Shown here: piece by piece, positions 18,552 to 27,954 of the stretch
Position numbering within the stretch: the stretch's first letter is position 1
How the letters are laid out: every line of letters starts with the position of its first letter
Assembly (NCBI GenBank): GCA_028718525.1
Contig: JAQULP010000003.1
Location: 62,001-126,000 of the forward strand
DNA length: 64,000 bases
DNA from: Sulfuricurvum sp.
GTDB taxonomy: Bacteria; Campylobacterota; Campylobacteria; Campylobacterales; Sulfurimonadaceae
Reading direction: 5' to 3'
Position numbers and translations under genes: made by a program
Notes under the pieces: model-generated
Seen by the model: only the letters and a program-made list of their open reading frames with translations
Database searches by the model: none
What the model was told of the DNA's origin: nothing

Positions 18552-18566
18552 TTAGATTTAATCTAA
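18552..18566. promoter_or_regulatory. AT-rich 7+1+7 palindrome upstream of the first pilin gene
   Basis: TTAGATT-T-AATCTAA lies 12 bp after the DUF6044-like stop and 66 bp before the first pilin ATG. It is too AT-rich for a convincing terminator, so an operator for the pilin gene is possible. Confidence 0.3.
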
Positions 18567-18631
18567 ATTGTCTCATAATGCATACTAAGGTTACGAGTGT
18601 AATCTATATTTTAAGCTTTAAGGAGTAAGCC

Positions 18632-19009
18632 ATGAAACGTTCAGGTTTTACTATGATCGAATTGATTTTCGTAATTGTTATTTTGGGTATTTTAGCCGCT
18701 GTTGCTATTCCAAAATTGGCTGCGACACGTGATGATGCAAAAGCATCAAAAGCGGCAAGTGATTTGGCTACTTATATCAGTGATATTGGTGCTGATTATA
18801 CAGCTACAGGTGCCATTCATACAGGAAGTTCAAACGTTACATTGGGGAATGATGGTTGTTTCTCAGTAACAGCTTCTACTTCTACCGGCATTACAATCGG
18901 TGATGGTGCAAGTAGTGCAGCAACTGCATGTTCGGCAGCAAAAACTATTGCTAGCAAAGCTGGTAATATCGGTGCAAAAACATTTGGTGGATCAAGCGTA
19001 ACCTACTAA
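18632..19009 (+). CDS. Type IV pilin-like protein 1
   Basis: 125 residues. A short leader MKRSG precedes FTMIELIFVIVILGILAAVA, the class III signal cut between Gly and Phe by a prepilin peptidase, with the conserved Glu at position 5 of the mature protein. The following body is small and rich in Ala, Ser, Thr and Gly, with two cysteines (near 83 and 101) that could form a disulfide loop like a pilin D-region. A strong ribosome site (AAGGAG) and a terminator directly after suggest a separately expressed, possibly major, subunit. It could also be a pseudopilin for DNA uptake or secretion. Confidence 0.85.
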   Translation: MKRSGFTMIELIFVIVILGILAAVAIPKLAATRDDAKASKAASDLATYISDIGADYTATGAIHTGSSNVTLGNDGCFSVTASTSTGITIGDGASSAATACSAAKTIASKAGNIGAKTFGGSSVTY

Positions 19010-19015
19010 ACCTTT

Positions 19016-19051
19016 GGTAGATGGATTATTCCATCTGCCACTTTTGTATTT
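19016..19051 (+). terminator. Terminator after pilin-like gene 1
   Basis: Ten-bp stem GGTAGATGGA / TCCATCTGCC (one G-T pair) with loop TTAT, followed by ACTTTTGTATTT. It starts 7 bp after the stop codon. Confidence 0.7.
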
Positions 19052-19120
19052 GTAAAGTATAGATGATAATGAGTTCTTTTTAAAGACGAGCTTATTCTCA
19101 TGTAGACTGGAGGAAGTTCG

Positions 19121-19576
19121 GTGCGCGCAAGAAAAGCTTTTACAATGATAGAACTGATTTTTGTTATTGTGATACTTGGTGTGTTGGCTGCAGTTGCTAT
19201 GCCGCGTATAGCGGCTTCACGAGATGATGCGCGGGCATCTAGTTTGGCTCAAAATATTATGAGCGGGGCCGGGGAAGTTGCCGCATACGCAACATCCAAA
19301 GGGGATATAGTGAATGATTTGACTGAAATGTCAAACGGGTATAAAACATTGGTTGATACTGGTGATGCTGTTAATGATACAACAAATAAAAAAGTGACAG
19401 TATCATTCGGGGCTGTTAGTGATTGCATAACAGTACAAATTACGGCAAGTGGCGGATTGGATACGTTATCTATAGCCAAAGGAGCTTCTGGTGATGAAAA
19501 ATGCGATCGGTTGCAGGGATTGATAGATACTCATGATTATCCAATGGTACTGAAAGGGATTCATGTCGTATTTTAA
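19121..19576 (+). CDS. Type IV pilin-like protein 2
   Basis: 151 residues from a GTG start with GGAGGA at 19109-19114 and 6-nt spacing. The leader MRARKA precedes FTMIELIFVIVILGVLAAVA. Note that the residue before the cleavage site is Ala rather than the usual Gly. Two cysteines (near 108 and 126) may bridge the C-terminal part. It has its own leader after the pilin 1 terminator and overlaps the next pilin gene by 14 bp, so proteins 2 and 3 are probably co-translated minor pilins. Confidence 0.83.
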   Translation: MRARKAFTMIELIFVIVILGVLAAVAMPRIAASRDDARASSLAQNIMSGAGEVAAYATSKGDIVNDLTEMSNGYKTLVDTGDAVNDTTNKKVTVSFGAVSDCITVQITASGGLDTLSIAKGASGDEKCDRLQGLIDTHDYPMVLKGIHVVF

Positions 19577-20024
19577 ACGAAAAGCTTTTACAATGATTGA
19601 ATTGGTGTTTGTCATTGTCATTTTAGGTATTTTGGCAGCGATTGCTGTCCCAAAATTGGCAGTAACACGTAATGATGCACAAATTGCCAAGGGGCGGAGC
19701 GATGTTGCGGCGATTCGGGCCGCTATCGTGAACGAACGGCAAACACGGTTGCTGCAGGGGAGCAGTTCTTATATCAATAAACTTCATCATGGAACGGATA
19801 TGTTATTTGATAATAACGGAACAGCCACGAGTACCTTATTGCAGTATGGTGTGGCAACAAAGACGGATACGGACGGTACATGGCAACCGTATGCAAACGC
19901 AAACGGTTCGAATTGGGAATATAAATTCCATGTAATGGGGGGGGACCATGTCTTTACCTATAATCCGACGGACGGTACATTTAAGTGTACAAGCGGGACC
20001 TATTGTACACAATTGGTAAATTAA
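19563..20024 (+). CDS. Type IV pilin-like protein 3
   Basis: 153 residues. The leader MSYFKRKA precedes FTMIELVFVIVILGILAAIA, again with Ala before the cut site. The body is unlike proteins 1 and 2 and has a Trp/Tyr/Gly-rich C-terminal half (about 100-150), with two cysteines near 141 and 147 close to the end. A run of eight G (about 19937-19944) encodes Met-Gly-Gly-Asp. Overlaps pilin 2 by 14 bp, and priA begins 11 bp after its stop, so pilin 2, pilin 3 and priA may form one transcript. Confidence 0.83.
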   Translation: MSYFKRKAFTMIELVFVIVILGILAAIAVPKLAVTRNDAQIAKGRSDVAAIRAAIVNERQTRLLQGSSSYINKLHHGTDMLFDNNGTATSTLLQYGVATKTDTDGTWQPYANANGSNWEYKFHVMGGDHVFTYNPTDGTFKCTSGTYCTQLVN

Positions 20025-20035
20025 ACGTTCGTTAA

Positions 20036-21940
20036 ATGTTTTTTTACTCCCTAGCCCTTCTGGGCTCCCCTCTTGAGGCGCTTACCTATTCATCTGAAAT
20101 GGCTTTATCCGCTGGGACCGAATGTGAGGTAAAACTTTCAAGCCGTTCGATTCGCGGTGCGGTGATCGAATCGGTTGAAAAGCCTTTATTTGCGGTACAG
20201 CCTATTATGACGGTTTCCTCTACGTATTATTCCCCATCCCAGATAAAAACAGCTCAATTTATGTCTGAGTATTATGGGTGTTCCCTAGGGGAAGCCCTGA
20301 ACCTGTTTGTACCGTTTCAGGAAGATCGGCGTGTTGAGGGAGATTCGGAACGTTCAAGCGTATCATACATGGGAGGGTCGGAAGAAGCAGACCTCTCCGT
20401 AGACACTAGAGAACGTGATACATTGAAGATAGCCCTCTCTCCATTACAATCCGAAGCTCTTACGTTTATCCGGGCACACAGCGTTTCCCTCCTTTTCGGT
20501 GATACGGGTGCGGGAAAAAGTGAAATCTATATGCGTAGAATGGACGATGTATTGGGGAAAGGTCAACGGGCATTATTACTTTTGCCGGAAATTTCATTGA
20601 CACCGCAAATGGAAAGGCGGTTTAAAAACCACTTTGGCGATGCGGTGGTGTTGTGGCATTCGAAAATGACCCCTAAACAAAAAAAACTGACGCTGGAAAA
20701 AATAATCGAGGGCTCAGCCCATATTGTCGTAGGCCCCCGTTCGGCACTCTTTTTGCCGATTCGTGATTTAGGATTGATTGTGGTGGATGAAGAGCATGAC
20801 GAGAGTTATAAGTCATCATCACGACCCCGTTATAATGCACGGGATATGGCGGTGTATATCGGTAATTTACTCAAAATTCCCGTTGTGCTTGGAAGTGCAA
20901 CTCCGAGTGTATCGAGTTATGCCAAATATCCGTTTTACCGTTTACGCGGGGGGTATTATGAGTCAACGCGGACCTTTGTCTTTGAGCCTTCCCTAGAAGC
21001 CTTGACCCCCACAATGGATCGTGCGATACTGGAAAATTTCGAGAAGTCTCATCAAGGGATCGTTTTTATCCCTACCCGTGCCAATTTTAAATATACGATA
21101 TGCGAATCGTGCGGTTACCATGTCGAGTGTCCGTTTTGCAGTGTCGGAATGTCTCAGCATAAAAACTCCCGAGCCCTGAAATGCCATTATTGCAATTATA
21201 CGGAGATGGTTCCGACCGTATGTCCGAAATGTCAAAGCGGCTCCTTGAAAACATCGCGGCTCGGTACGGCGGAAGCGGTTGAACACTTTTCCAATTTAAA
21301 TGAAAATCTAAAAGTTCAGCAGTTTGATCGGGATGTTATCACGACCCAGAATAAATTGATCAAAGTCCTCGAAGCCTTTAACGAGCATAAGATTGATTTA
21401 TTGGTCGGGACACAGATGCTTTCAAAAGGGCACGATTATCATGACATAACTCTGGCAGTCGTTATGGGAATTGATAACCTTCTTTCGCAAAGCGATTATC
21501 GGGCGCGGGAAAAAGCGCTCTCCCTCTTAGTTCAGATTGCCGGAAGGAGCGGCCGCAAGCACAATGCTACGGTGATTGTACAAAGTTTTAATGAATCGTT
21601 TTTTCGGCACTATCTGAATGATTATGAGATGTTTTTAAAGGATGAAATAGCATTCAGAGGGGAGCGGTACCCGCCGGCAAAAAAATTAGCCAGGCTCCTT
21701 TACTCCCATAAAAACGGCATAAAGGCCCGCAACGCAATGGAAGAGGCCGTTGCATCGATTCAGCGGATGTCCAATGTTCAGATTGTCGGATTCGGGGCTT
21801 CTCCTATTGAGAAAATAGCTGAAAAATACCGGTTTCAGATTTTGCTTCGAAGCGATAAAAGCACCGATCTGATCCGTGCCATCAAGCATGTCAAATCGAC
21901 CCTTTGTGAGATCGATATGGATCCTATAGAGTTTACTTAA
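20036..21940 (+). CDS. priA: Primosomal protein N' (replication restart helicase)
   Basis: Reloads the DnaB helicase at stalled forks. 634 residues, shorter than E. coli PriA (732) but usual for this group. N-terminal DNA-binding domain (about 1-115), a helicase core with Walker A FGDTGAGKSE near 160 and the DEEHDES box near 248, then a zinc-binding insert with eight cysteines (CESCGYHVECPFC and CHYCNYTEMVPTVCPKC, about 355-400). Residues KGHDYHDITL and QIAGRSGR fit helicase motifs V and VI. dnaB, its loading target, lies two genes downstream. Confidence 0.95.
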   Translation: MFFYSLALLGSPLEALTYSSEMALSAGTECEVKLSSRSIRGAVIESVEKPLFAVQPIMTVSSTYYSPSQIKTAQFMSEYYGCSLGEALNLFVPFQEDRRVEGDSERSSVSYMGGSEEADLSVDTRERDTLKIALSPLQSEALTFIRAHSVSLLFGDTGAGKSEIYMRRMDDVLGKGQRALLLLPEISLTPQMERRFKNHFGDAVVLWHSKMTPKQKKLTLEKIIEGSAHIVVGPRSALFLPIRDLGLIVVDEEHDESYKSSSRPRYNARDMAVYIGNLLKIPVVLGSATPSVSSYAKYPFYRLRGGYYESTRTFVFEPSLEALTPTMDRAILENFEKSHQGIVFIPTRANFKYTICESCGYHVECPFCSVGMSQHKNSRALKCHYCNYTEMVPTVCPKCQSGSLKTSRLGTAEAVEHFSNLNENLKVQQFDRDVITTQNKLIKVLEAFNEHKIDLLVGTQMLSKGHDYHDITLAVVMGIDNLLSQSDYRAREKALSLLVQIAGRSGRKHNATVIVQSFNESFFRHYLNDYEMFLKDEIAFRGERYPPAKKLARLLYSHKNGIKARNAMEEAVASIQRMSNVQIVGFGASPIEKIAEKYRFQILLRSDKSTDLIRAIKHVKSTLCEIDMDPIEFT

Positions 21941-22036
21941 TCGATATATACAACTTCCGTCGATTTGGGCCTGAGCCTTCTTCTCTTCACCGTAAAAGTC
22001 AGTAAAAATTAACATGTTAAAAGCTACAATCTTTCC

Positions 22037-23098
22037 ATGATAAAACGCTACCCTACTAAACAAATTTTTGTCGGCAATGTCCCTATTGGCGGAGATGCCC
22101 CCATATCGGTGCAATCAATGACGTATACGCGTACCGCGGATGTCGCGGCAACGGTTGAACAAATTAATCGTCTCCATTTTGCCGGATGTGATATCGTCCG
22201 GGTTGCCGTCCCCGATGAGGAAGACGCACATGCCCTTAAAGCGATCAAAGAACAGATTTCCCTCCCCCTGGTGGCGGATATCCATTTCAATTATAAACTT
22301 GCACTGATTGCCGCAGAGACGGTAGACTGTATCCGTTTTAATCCCGGTAATATCGGTGAAAAATCACGCATACGTGAGATTGTCAAAGCGTGTCAAGAGC
22401 GTCGTATCCCAATCCGTATCGGCGTGAATGCCGGTAGCTTGGAAAAAGAGTTCGAACAGCGCTATGGACAGAGTGCAGAAGGGATGGTTGCCTCTGCCGA
22501 GTACAACATTAAGTATCTCGAAGATCTCGGATTTAATGACATTAAAGTCTCACTGAAAGCGAGTGACGTACAGCGAACCGTTGAAGCGTATCGAATGTTA
22601 CGTCCGAAAAATCACTATCCGTTCCATTTGGGGGTAACTGAAGCCGGGACAATTTTTCATGCAACCATAAAAAGTGCTATCGGATTGGGTACTTTATTGC
22701 TGGAAGGGATCGGAGATACGATGCGTGTTTCCATCACCGGAGAACTGGAAGAGGAGATCAAGGTTGCCCGTGCAATCCTCAAAGACAGCGGCGTTGCCAA
22801 AGAGGGGCCGAATATTATCTCCTGTCCAACCTGCGGACGGATAGAAGCGGATTTGGTATCAGCAGTGGCCGTAATCGAAGAACGTACGAAACATATTAAA
22901 AAACCGCTTGATCTCTCGGTTATGGGGTGTGTCGTGAATGCGATCGGAGAAGCCAAGCATGCCGATGTCGCTATCGCCTACGGTAAAGGATCGGGACTCG
23001 TCATGGTAAAAGGGGAGGTCGTTGCCCGGCTGGACGAGGATAAGCTGGTGGACCGTTTTGTCGAAGAGGTCGAAAAAATGGCGGCTGAGGAAGAGTAA
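22037..23098 (+). CDS. ispG: 4-hydroxy-3-methylbut-2-enyl diphosphate synthase (flavodoxin/ferredoxin)
   Basis: Non-mevalonate isoprenoid pathway: reduces MEcPP to HMBPP using a 4Fe-4S cluster. 353 residues. TIM barrel with [13 protein letters not shown] near the N-terminus, [11 protein letters not shown] near 78 and RFNPGNIG near 98. Cluster ligands are in SCPTCGR near 262 and [15 protein letters not shown] near 297. Its stop is immediately followed by the dnaB ATG with no spacer, which suggests translational coupling. The palindrome TTAACATGTTAA lies about 16 bp upstream of the start. Confidence 0.96.
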   Translation: MIKRYPTKQIFVGNVPIGGDAPISVQSMTYTRTADVAATVEQINRLHFAGCDIVRVAVPDEEDAHALKAIKEQISLPLVADIHFNYKLALIAAETVDCIRFNPGNIGEKSRIREIVKACQERRIPIRIGVNAGSLEKEFEQRYGQSAEGMVASAEYNIKYLEDLGFNDIKVSLKASDVQRTVEAYRMLRPKNHYPFHLGVTEAGTIFHATIKSAIGLGTLLLEGIGDTMRVSITGELEEEIKVARAILKDSGVAKEGPNIISCPTCGRIEADLVSAVAVIEERTKHIKKPLDLSVMGCVVNAIGEAKHADVAIAYGKGSGLVMVKGEVVARLDEDKLVDRFVEEVEKMAAEEE

Positions 23099-24547
23099 AT
23101 GGAAGAATCGCTCTATAACTTAGCGTTTGAACGTTCTGTTCTCAGCTCTATTATTTTTGATCCTTCCCAATTTGATGATTTTGATGCGGTCTTAAGTCCT
23201 GAGGATTTTTATCTGGCGGCGCATCAGGAGATCTACCGTGCGATGATGAGTCTGGCGCATCGTGATCTTCCGATCGATGAGGAGTTTATTCGAAAAGAAC
23301 TGACGAGTAAACAAAAATTTGATGAACGGGTGATGGTTGATATCCTTACGGCCAATCCGATTGCCAATACCAAAGCGTATGTTCAAGAGATCAAAGACAA
23401 GGCGATTAAACGTCATTTATTGACTTTGACGACGGAAATCAAACGGGTGACGCTGGAAGAAGAACTCAGTGGTACCGATGTGGTTGATTTGGTGGAGAAA
23501 AAACTCTATGAAATTACCCAAAGCTCTCAAGCAACCGATTTTAAGGATGCTTCTTCCATCGCCGATGAGACGCTGGCCTATATTGAAGAGATGAAAGCAC
23601 GGGGAGATGCCGTACTGGTGGGTGTCGATACCGGATATGCGGAACTGAATAAAATGACGACGGGATTTGGTAAAGGGGACCTTGTTATTATTGCTGCCCG
23701 TCCTGCAATGGGGAAAACCTCATTTGCCCTCAATATGGTACAAAATCTTCTCGATAAAGGGCGGGGTGTCGCTTTTTTCTCCCTTGAGATGCCTGCGGAG
23801 CAGCTGATGTTGCGATTATTGAGCGTTCAAACATCGATTCAATTACAGCGTCTTCGTGTCGGAGACATGAATCCTCAGGAATACAAACAGTTAAACGATG
23901 CGGTCGATAAGATGCGACGATCCAAACTTTTCGTTGATGATCACGGTTCGGTTAATATTCATCAGCTCCGTTCAAAGCTTCGCAAACTTAAATCGCGTCA
24001 CCCTGAGATCGAGTTGGCCGTTATCGATTATCTTCAAATTATGAACGGAACCGGGGGGAAAGATCGTCACCTTGAAGTCAGTGAAATTTCGCGGGGGCTG
24101 AAAATGCTCGCACGTGAGCTTGGAATCCCTATCGTTGCCCTCTCGCAGCTTAATCGCGGACTGGAATCGCGCGCCGATAAACGTCCGATGCTCAGTGATA
24201 TCCGTGAATCGGGATCGATTGAACAGGATGCGGACATTATTCTTTTCGTTTATCGCAATGACGTTTACCTCTACAAAGAGGAAAAAGAGCGGGAAAAAGA
24301 GGCAATTAATTCCGGAAAAGAGTTTATATCCAAATACGTAGAGAAAGAGGAAGAAGAGGCGGAGATTATTATCGGCAAACAGCGTAACGGTCCGACCGGG
24401 CATGTAAAACTGATGTTCCAGAAAAAATTTACCCGCTTTGTGGATCGTCCGACTTTCGGTGCCGCCCAGATAGTGTATGAGAGTATCGATATGAAATCGG
24501 CTACGATGAATATTGAGAATGAAACGGTATCTATGCCGATCATTTAA
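23099..24547 (+). CDS. dnaB: Replicative DNA helicase
   Basis: Unwinds DNA ahead of the replication fork as a hexamer. 482 residues. N-terminal DnaB domain (about 5-110), linker helix, then a RecA-like core with Walker A ARPAMGKTSFALN near 200, the Walker B-type region LAVIDYLQIM near 305 and ESGSIEQDADIILFVYR near 366. A charged insert rich in Glu and Lys (about 393-420) precedes the final strands. The same order dnaB-comEC is known to me from Helicobacter pylori. The ATG directly abuts the ispG stop. Confidence 0.96.
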   Translation: MEESLYNLAFERSVLSSIIFDPSQFDDFDAVLSPEDFYLAAHQEIYRAMMSLAHRDLPIDEEFIRKELTSKQKFDERVMVDILTANPIANTKAYVQEIKDKAIKRHLLTLTTEIKRVTLEEELSGTDVVDLVEKKLYEITQSSQATDFKDASSIADETLAYIEEMKARGDAVLVGVDTGYAELNKMTTGFGKGDLVIIAARPAMGKTSFALNMVQNLLDKGRGVAFFSLEMPAEQLMLRLLSVQTSIQLQRLRVGDMNPQEYKQLNDAVDKMRRSKLFVDDHGSVNIHQLRSKLRKLKSRHPEIELAVIDYLQIMNGTGGKDRHLEVSEISRGLKMLARELGIPIVALSQLNRGLESRADKRPMLSDIRESGSIEQDADIILFVYRNDVYLYKEEKEREKEAINSGKEFISKYVEKEEEEAEIIIGKQRNGPTGHVKLMFQKKFTRFVDRPTFGAAQIVYESIDMKSATMNIENETVSMPII

Positions 24548-25810
24548 ATGGCTAAATTAGAGCGTGTCGACCTCTTTGATTGGAGAAGCGGTGCTCTTTT
24601 TACTCTTGCTATCTTTTTTATTGCCTCTTTCTCCTTATTCTGGGAGTATTACCAATTTTCTGCATTAAAACATTTTGATGATCCTCTGATCCGCTCAGAA
24701 GTGATTGATCAAGAGATTCGGCTAATCTCGGGTAAACCGAAAACCTCGATTAAATTCCGTCTTGAAAACGGTGCGAACGTTCGATGTGTGATGAGCCCTT
24801 ATCTCCGAGATTTACGCGGTCGGGAGGTTTTGTTGGAACTTCAGGTCGCTAAAGTGACTTTTTTGGATTATATGCGGGGATTTCATGTACGAGGGATAAT
24901 TGTGGAAGTCTATCCGCAATTGAGTCTAAAAGAGCGATGGTATCGCCGTCTTGCGGCGATGCACGAAGATCAGTGGATGAAAGAGCTTTACGGCGCACTT
25001 TTTGTGGCGACCCCGATGTCTCAGGAATTTCAGGCTTTGATCGGAGCCATGGGGTTAAGCCACATTCTCTCAATCAGTGGATACCATTACGGGATTATTT
25101 CTATAATTGCCTATTTTCTTCTTCGTCCACCCTATAGGTGGCTGCAAAATCGCTATTTCCCTTATCGGCACGGTAATCGGGACCTTTTTTTTATTGTCGC
25201 AGGGATTTTATTTTTGTATCTGTGGGCATTGGAATTTATTCCTCCGATGGTTCGCTCTTTCGGAATGATTGTTGTCGGATTTTGGCTTTATGATCGAGGG
25301 ATAAAAATCGTTTCGGTTCAGACGCTTGTGATTGCTGTAGCCCTTTTACTCGCTTTTTTCCCGAAACTTTTTTTCTCATTGGGATTTTGGTTCTCCACCT
25401 TCGGAGTTCTCTCTATTTTTATTTTTATCCGTCATTATGAAACATGGAAGCCTTGGCAAACGTTTCTAGCGCTGCATTTTTGGTGTTACATTGTTTTGCT
25501 CCCTATCTCTTTATCGATATTCGGGACATTTGGATGGTGGCATATGGGCTCTATCCCGCTTGCGCTAATCTTTAATCTCTATTATCCGGCAGTTTTGGCG
25601 CTTCATTTGACAGCGTGGGGAGATTTCTTTGATCCCTATTTAATCCGTTTATTTGATGCGGGAGATATCCATTCGGTTACGATTCCGATATGGATAGGGT
25701 GGGCAAGTATTGTTCTGGCGCTTGGGGCAATGCGCTGGAAAAGTGCGTTTTGGGGCTTAGCTTTTTTGGGAAGTGCTACGCTGGGCAGCGCGATTTATCA
25801 GGTAGCATAA
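24548..25810 (+). CDS. comEC: ComEC/Rec2-family DNA uptake channel, short form
   Basis: 420 residues. A membrane channel thought to carry single-stranded DNA across the inner membrane during natural transformation. An N-terminal helix (about 15-33) is followed by an OB-like segment (about 45-125), then the Competence domain with LSHILSISGYHYGIISIIAYFLL near 173 and about eight further helices. The C-terminal metallo-beta-lactamase domain of larger ComEC proteins is absent, as in Helicobacter. The start ATG directly abuts the dnaB stop. The last 54 bp overlap the convergent yihY-like gene. The pilin-like genes upstream could form the matching pseudopilus. Confidence 0.85.
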   Translation: MAKLERVDLFDWRSGALFTLAIFFIASFSLFWEYYQFSALKHFDDPLIRSEVIDQEIRLISGKPKTSIKFRLENGANVRCVMSPYLRDLRGREVLLELQVAKVTFLDYMRGFHVRGIIVEVYPQLSLKERWYRRLAAMHEDQWMKELYGALFVATPMSQEFQALIGAMGLSHILSISGYHYGIISIIAYFLLRPPYRWLQNRYFPYRHGNRDLFFIVAGILFLYLWALEFIPPMVRSFGMIVVGFWLYDRGIKIVSVQTLVIAVALLLAFFPKLFFSLGFWFSTFGVLSIFIFIRHYETWKPWQTFLALHFWCYIVLLPISLSIFGTFGWWHMGSIPLALIFNLYYPAVLALHLTAWGDFFDPYLIRLFDAGDIHSVTIPIWIGWASIVLALGAMRWKSAFWGLAFLGSATLGSAIYQVA

Positions 25811-26563
25811 TTTCATTCCGTAAATGACAATAATCCATGAAACATAAATCCATAAAAAGAAAAAGATAAGGGCTGAAAAGGAGCCGTACATGGTGGCATA
25901 GGTTTTGTTGTAAAAAACGTATTGGATGAAACTGTTTTTGGCTATTCCCCACACAACGGCAACGATAAAGGAGCTTAGAGCCGCCGCTTTTGGAGTGACA
26001 TTGGCATTGACCGCAATTTTGTAGATCAAGAAAAAAATTCCCCACAACATTAAAAACGGGAAAATGGAGAGGGCTCCGAGTGCAAATCCGCTGATATGCC
26101 CCACCAGATACGCTTTAAGGCTCATCGAAGCGATCAAGACAATCGGTGTGAGGGTAATAAGGGTCCAATAGGTTGTTATCGCATCCCATATCCCCCGTTT
26201 AGAGGTCTTAAATATTTTGCCGACAATGTGTTCGAAATTTTGGAAAAAGAGGAGAGATGAGACAATCATCGTCGTAAATCCGATCACCCCAAGCTGAACC
26301 GAATTCCGGAAAAAGGATTCGAGGTATCCGGCTATCGCTTCCGTTTGTCCCGGCATGATATTTTCAAAAATGAAAATTTGAATTTTTGCATACTGTTCAT
26401 TGAATACAGGGACGTTCGCAATCAGGCTCAGGGAGATGATCAATAACGGAACAACGGTAAAAATGGTATAAAAACTAAGGCTGGACGCGTATACGGTTAT
26501 CTCCCGATCGAAGAGCATCAGAAAGAAAAGGCGTATATGTCGTATAGCCGCTTTTATCTCCAT
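25757..26563 (-). CDS. YihY/BrkB family inner-membrane protein
   Basis: 268 residues, six predicted membrane helices (about 30-52, 88-112, 130-155, 170-190, 200-222, 235-258). Family motifs include ASSLSFYTIFTVVPLL near the first helix and FIQYVFYNKTYATMYGSFSALIFFF in the C-terminal half. Members were once called ribonuclease BN by mistake; the true role is unknown, with proposals in transport or envelope function. Its start is 3 bp from the glcD stop, so it is co-transcribed with glcD. Its 3' end runs 54 bp into the convergent comEC gene. Confidence 0.85.
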   Translation of the reverse strand: MEIKAAIRHIRLFFLMLFDREITVYASSLSFYTIFTVVPLLIISLSLIANVPVFNEQYAKIQIFIFENIMPGQTEAIAGYLESFFRNSVQLGVIGFTTMIVSSLLFFQNFEHIVGKIFKTSKRGIWDAITTYWTLITLTPIVLIASMSLKAYLVGHISGFALGALSIFPFLMLWGIFFLIYKIAVNANVTPKAAALSSFIVAVVWGIAKNSFIQYVFYNKTYATMYGSFSALIFFFLWIYVSWIIVIYGMKLCYLINRAAQRSTSQKS

Positions 26564-26566
26564 CGG

Positions 26567-27952
26567 TTACTCAAGCCCCATTTTGGATGGATTGAGAATA
26601 TTATTAGGGTCAAATGCCCGTTTGATCGATTGAAACAGAGCCATCTCTTCCGGGGTAAAGGCCATTGACATATACGGAGCTTTCGCCAGTCCGATACCAT
26701 GTTCACCGCTGAGGGTTCCTCCCAGATCAATCGTTGCCTGAAATACTTCCCGGATCGCCTCATAGCCTATTTTTACCTGCTCAGGGTCTTTGCCGTCAAC
26801 CATGACGTTGGTATGGACGTTACCGTCTCCGGTATGACCGAAGCAAGGGATATTGATGTTGTATTTTTGGGCGATTGCATAGAATTTTTCAAGCAGTTCC
26901 GGTAATGCGGAACGCGGTACCGTGACATCTTCATTGATTTTTTTGCTTCCGTAAACGGAGAGTGATTGGCTGGCATTTCGGCGCGCAAACCATAAATCAG
27001 AAGCTTCCTGTTTATTTTGAGCGATTTTGAATTCGCTGCACCCGTTTTCACGGAAGACTCTTGCAACAACATCAAGCTGAAAATCGAGATCTTCTTCGAG
27101 ATTTCCGTCAACATCGGTGACTAAAATCGCGCCGGCTTCTATCGGAAGCCCCTTATGGTAGACCTGTTCTACGGCTCGGATAGTAAGATTATCCAAAAAT
27201 TCCATAGCAACCGGGGTGACACCGCTGGCCATCGTTTTATAAACCGCCTCCATCGCCATATGAACGGTTGGGAAAATTCCCATGGCGGTTTTGGTCATTT
27301 TAGGTTTTGACAAGAGTTTGAGAGTCACTTCGGTCGTAACGGCCAATGTCCCTTCTGAAGCGATCAATATTCCGGCAATGTTGTAACCGGCAACGTCTTT
27401 AATTGTCCGTTTACCTGCTTTGATGATATCACCGTTCGGTAAAACGGCACGGATCGCCATAACGTAGTCTTTGGTAATGCCGTATTTGGCAGCGCGCATC
27501 CCTCCGGCATTTTCATTAACGTTTCCGCCGATCGTCGAATACTCTTGGCTTGCCGGATCGGGCGGATAAAAAAGACCGACCTCTTCAACGGCACGCTGCA
27601 ACTCCATATTGACAACGCCCGGCTGGACGATGGCAACCATATTCTGCATATCGATTTCAAGAATTTTGTTCATATGTTTTTCAAACGCCAAGACGATACC
27701 GCCGTTCGCCGGCAGGGCACCGCCTGTAAAACCGCTTCCCGCTCCGCGCGGGACAATAACGATTTTATGTTCGTTACAATATTTGAGGATATCGCTTACA
27801 TCCTGTTCATGGCGGGGAAAGAGAACCGCTTCGGGTTCAAAGCGCTCCCGGGTAGCATCGTAACTGTAGGCGATTAAGTGGGCTTTATCGCTGTAAACGT
27901 TCTCTTTGCCGAGTAAATGGGTAAAAAAGTCAAGTGCTTGCGATGAGAGCAT
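26567..27952 (-). CDS. glcD: FAD-linked oxidase, glycolate oxidase subunit GlcD type
   Basis: 461 residues, the usual length. Oxidises glycolate or D-lactate-type 2-hydroxy acids, normally with GlcE/GlcF-like iron-sulfur partners that are not in this window. The FAD-binding PCMH domain (about 36-215) has VPRGAGSGFTGGALP near 60 and GGNVNENAGGMRAAKYG near 143. The C-terminal domain has CFGHTGDGNVHTN near 368 and LSGEHGIGLAKAPYM near 413. It lies between the pgbA-like gene (2 bp away) and the yihY-like gene, as in Helicobacter where glcD follows pgbA. Confidence 0.9.
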   Translation of the reverse strand: MLSSQALDFFTHLLGKENVYSDKAHLIAYSYDATRERFEPEAVLFPRHEQDVSDILKYCNEHKIVIVPRGAGSGFTGGALPANGGIVLAFEKHMNKILEIDMQNMVAIVQPGVVNMELQRAVEEVGLFYPPDPASQEYSTIGGNVNENAGGMRAAKYGITKDYVMAIRAVLPNGDIIKAGKRTIKDVAGYNIAGILIASEGTLAVTTEVTLKLLSKPKMTKTAMGIFPTVHMAMEAVYKTMASGVTPVAMEFLDNLTIRAVEQVYHKGLPIEAGAILVTDVDGNLEEDLDFQLDVVARVFRENGCSEFKIAQNKQEASDLWFARRNASQSLSVYGSKKINEDVTVPRSALPELLEKFYAIAQKYNINIPCFGHTGDGNVHTNVMVDGKDPEQVKIGYEAIREVFQATIDLGGTLSGEHGIGLAKAPYMSMAFTPEEMALFQSIKRAFDPNNILNPSKMGLE

Positions 27953-27954
27953 TA

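Noticed and set aside
23972-24403. 143-codon open frame antisense to dnaB
   Set aside because: Phe/Leu/Asn-rich shadow of the Lys/Glu-rich dnaB frame, with no ribosome site or family resemblance.
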